Shown piece by piece: positions 62,322 to 64,000 of a DNA stretch of 64,000 nt. Every line of letters starts with the position of its first letter. Within the stretch, counting starts at the first letter, position 1. This DNA is from Streptomyces cellostaticus (lineage in GTDB: Bacteria > Actinomycetota > Actinomycetes > Streptomycetales > Streptomycetaceae): contig NZ_KQ948034.1 of NCBI RefSeq assembly GCF_001513965.1, forward strand, positions 37,415 through 101,414, read 5' to 3'. A model generated the notes under the pieces. That model was not told the DNA's origin, searched no databases, and saw only the letters and a list, made by a program, of their open reading frames with translations. Both the position numbers and the translations under genes were made by a program.

Positions 62322-62915
62322 TCACTTGGCCGGCGGGGTCGTCTTCTTCGCGCCGGTGGCCTTGCGCGGGGCCGGGGCCTTCTTCGCCACCGGCTTCTTC
62401 TCCGCGGGCTCGGCCTTGGCCTCGGCCGGCTTCGGCTCCTCCTCGCCCTCGGCCGGCTCGGACCTGCCCTCGACGGTGATCGCCAGCTCCTCGATCTCCT
62501 CGGCGGCCTCACCGCGCCAGGTCTTCACCGCCTGCTCGCCGTGCTCGGCGACCTTCTCGTAGGTCTCGCGGGCCTTGACGGCGTACTCGGCGGCGACGCC
62601 GACCCCGCGCAGCGCGAGGTCCTGGGCGTTCTCGCCGAGCTTCTTCAGGTCGACGTCGAGGGTGCTGACGAACTCGTTGACCTTGGTCTGCAGGGTCGCC
62701 TGCGCCTCCTTGGCCCGGGCGGCGGCCTTCTCCTGCACGGCCTTCGGGTCGGTGTTGCGCACGGCCTCGATACGGGCCGGGGCCTCGGCCCGCAGCTGCT
62801 CGACCAGGGCGGGCACCTTCTTGGCCTGCTGGAGGGCGAGGTCGGCGGTGCCGGCGGCGAAATAGAGCGGGGTCGGGTCGCTGAGGGTCTTGCGCAGGTC
62901 GTCGGTGATGGCCAT
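62322..62915 (-). CDS. HBHA-like (heparin-binding hemagglutinin) helical protein with Lys/Ala/Pro tail
   Basis: A 197-aa protein. Residues 1-150 are a long coiled coil (LALQQAKKVPALVEQLRAEAPARIEAVRN..., TYEKVAEHGEQAVKTWRGEAAEEIEEL). The tail is rich in Lys, Ala and Pro (EKKPVAKKAPAPRKATGAKK), as in mycobacterial HBHA, where it binds sulfated glycans. Here it could bind DNA, membrane or wall polymers. RBS GGAGG. Confidence 0.75.
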   Translation of the reverse strand: MAITDDLRKTLSDPTPLYFAAGTADLALQQAKKVPALVEQLRAEAPARIEAVRNTDPKAVQEKAAARAKEAQATLQTKVNEFVSTLDVDLKKLGENAQDLALRGVGVAAEYAVKARETYEKVAEHGEQAVKTWRGEAAEEIEELAITVEGRSEPAEGEEEPKPAEAKAEPAEKKPVAKKAPAPRKATGAKKTTPPAK

Positions 62916-62989
62916 GGTGATGGTCCTCCCGGATTCGCGTTCGGCTGAGGTTGGTGTGGTCCGCGGTGTGCGGCCGGGCCCTGGTCCGG

Positions 62990-63481
62990 CTATCCGGCCG
63001 TCCGCCGCGGACCGGCATCACTGCCGCCGGCCGTGCGGGTGCCGCGTACGGCGGTGTCGCTCGGGACATCGGTGTCGTCGGGCCGTTCCTCCGCAGCCCC
63101 CTCACCGAGGTCCTCGGCCGTTTCGCCGACCCCGAATCCGTTCTCCTTGCGGAAGGACTCGTAGATCTGGAGCAGCACCTGCTTCTGCCGCTCGTTGAGC
63201 GTGGGATCGGCGAGGATGACCGCGCGGGTCTCGACCTCGTCCCGGTCCCGTTCGGCGTCGAGGATGCCGGCGCGGACGTACAGCGTCTCGGCGGAGATGC
63301 GCAGCGCCTTGGCGACCTGCTGGAGCACCTCCGCGCTGGGCTTGCGCAGCCCGCGCTCGATCTGGCTCAGGTACGGATTGGACACCCCGGCGGCGTCGGC
63401 GAGCTGCCGCAGCGACAGCTGGGCGTTGCGCCGCTGCTCGCGCAGGTACTCACCGAGATTGCCGACGTTGAGCGATGCCAT
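62990..63481 (-). CDS. XRE-family helix-turn-helix regulator
   Basis: A 163-aa protein: HTH LGEYLREQRRNAQLSLRQLADAAGVSNPYLSQIERGLRKPS at residues ~9-50, a short dimerisation part, and a disordered Thr/Asp/Gly tail. ATG 63481 with AAGGTGGGG is used rather than a GTG 9 bp earlier. It is upstream of the HBHA-like gene and may regulate it. Confidence 0.85.
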   Translation of the reverse strand: MASLNVGNLGEYLREQRRNAQLSLRQLADAAGVSNPYLSQIERGLRKPSAEVLQQVAKALRISAETLYVRAGILDAERDRDEVETRAVILADPTLNERQKQVLLQIYESFRKENGFGVGETAEDLGEGAAEERPDDTDVPSDTAVRGTRTAGGSDAGPRRTAG

Positions 63482-63594
63482 GCCCCCCACCTTGCCCCAC
63501 CGCCGCTAACAATTGCAAGCATCTGCTTGCAAGAGTGCGCCACGCCACGCGAAGGGTTCACCCCGACAGTCCAAGGACGCACCGGCCCGGCGCC

Positions 63595-64000
63595 CTATGA
63601 GGCCCCGCACCCGCCCCGGACCAGCCACTCCCGCAGGGTCGTGAAGTCGGCGTCCGTCAGGCCGTAGCGGTGGTCGACGCGGTGCAGGAGGGCCGGTTCC
63701 GGATGGTGTGCGGCGACCCAGGCGCGGTCGGCCTCGGTGAGTTCGTCGTCCACCCAGACGAAGGGGCGGCCGGCCGCCCAGGCGACCAGCGGGCGGGTTT
63801 TCCAGTGCAGGAGGCCCGGCGGCTCGTCCTCGTCCGGCCACTCGACGACCGGCAGCGGGGGCAGGCCCAGCCAGGGCGCCAGGCAGCTGTTGGCGTCCTG
63901 CATCCAGGTGGTGGCCCACACCAGCTCGCAGCCCAGCGCCGCGAGGCGTCGGCCCAGCGCCGGGTCGACGCGGTTCAGCAGCGGATGGCCGGCGGCATCC
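63595..64000 (-). CDS. HAD-like domain protein, 5' truncated by window
   Basis: The frame is open to the window edge, so the N-terminus is missing; 135 residues are visible. PLLNRVDPALGRRLAALGCELVWATTWMQDANSCLAPWLGLP, then HWKTRPLVAWAAGRPFVWVDDELTEADRAWV and RVDHRYGLTDADF. The WATTW and WVDDE motifs match the HAD fold of the family linked to RNA-repair HAD domains. The first Asp motif would be off the window. Confidence 0.7.
   Translation of the reverse strand, partial: DAAGHPLLNRVDPALGRRLAALGCELVWATTWMQDANSCLAPWLGLPPLPVVEWPDEDEPPGLLHWKTRPLVAWAAGRPFVWVDDELTEADRAWVAAHHPEPALLHRVDHRYGLTDADFTTLREWLVRGGCGAS

Overview
The window is high-GC DNA (about 70%) with strong third-position GC bias, GTG/TTG starts, many TANNNT-type leaderless promoters, a whiE-type spore-pigment cluster, msiK, mshA and CarD. 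This points clearly to Streptomyces. From recalled gene order, the core genes run parallel to the S. coelicolor SCO4266-to-SCO4198 segment, with large accessory blocks interleaved. No database search was possible, so orthology statements are recall.

Layout. 0-8.6 kb: a partial FAD oxidoreductase, a quinone-oxidoreductase gene behind a textbook SoxR box, a DHA2 drug exporter, a secreted S33 peptidase, two GNATs, a DAO-type oxidase and a rhomboid-like membrane protein. 8.7-18.0 kb: a secreted beta-helix protein, an O-methyltransferase, and a complete whiE-like type II polyketide (spore pigment) cluster I-VII with the hydroxylase VIII divergent. 18.0-31.8 kb: core genes tRNA-Thr, msiK, a sugar nucleotidyltransferase, a DoxX-type membrane protein, rlmB-like, cysS, ispF, ispD, carD, a lipoprotein, phoP-phoR and divergent phoU with a PHO box.

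31.9-45.8 kb is an accessory island. It holds a tiny Cys-rich peptide gene, a truncated membrane gene, a secreted HNH nuclease, and xdhABC plus guanine deaminase behind an elaborate leader (operator, promoter, SD-masking hairpin, 25-aa leader ORF, terminator-like hairpin). It also holds a separate five-gene operon: cucumopine-synthase-like protein, DAO oxidase, NodU/TobZ carbamoyltransferase, SRPBCC protein and histidine phosphatase. I read that operon as an undescribed small-molecule pathway and the strongest candidate in the window. The island's right edge carries a duplicated gpmA 3' end plus terminator.

45.8-48.0 kb: gpmA and an MFS exporter. 48.0-55.2 kb: a second accessory block with an XRE/TPR regulator, an ABM-type monooxygenase, a string of tiny proteins ending in a 43-aa peptide directly upstream of a PIMT-type methyltransferase (a possible imiditide-like RiPP pair), an orphan lanthipeptide-like precursor, and a DUF2637 membrane protein. 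55.3-64.0 kb returns to the core: YbjN protein, mshA, a three-copy 209-bp tandem repeat, a methyltransferase, an NlpC/P60 hydrolase, a REC-PP2C phosphatase, a DUF2516 protein, an HBHA-like protein, an XRE regulator and a partial HAD protein.
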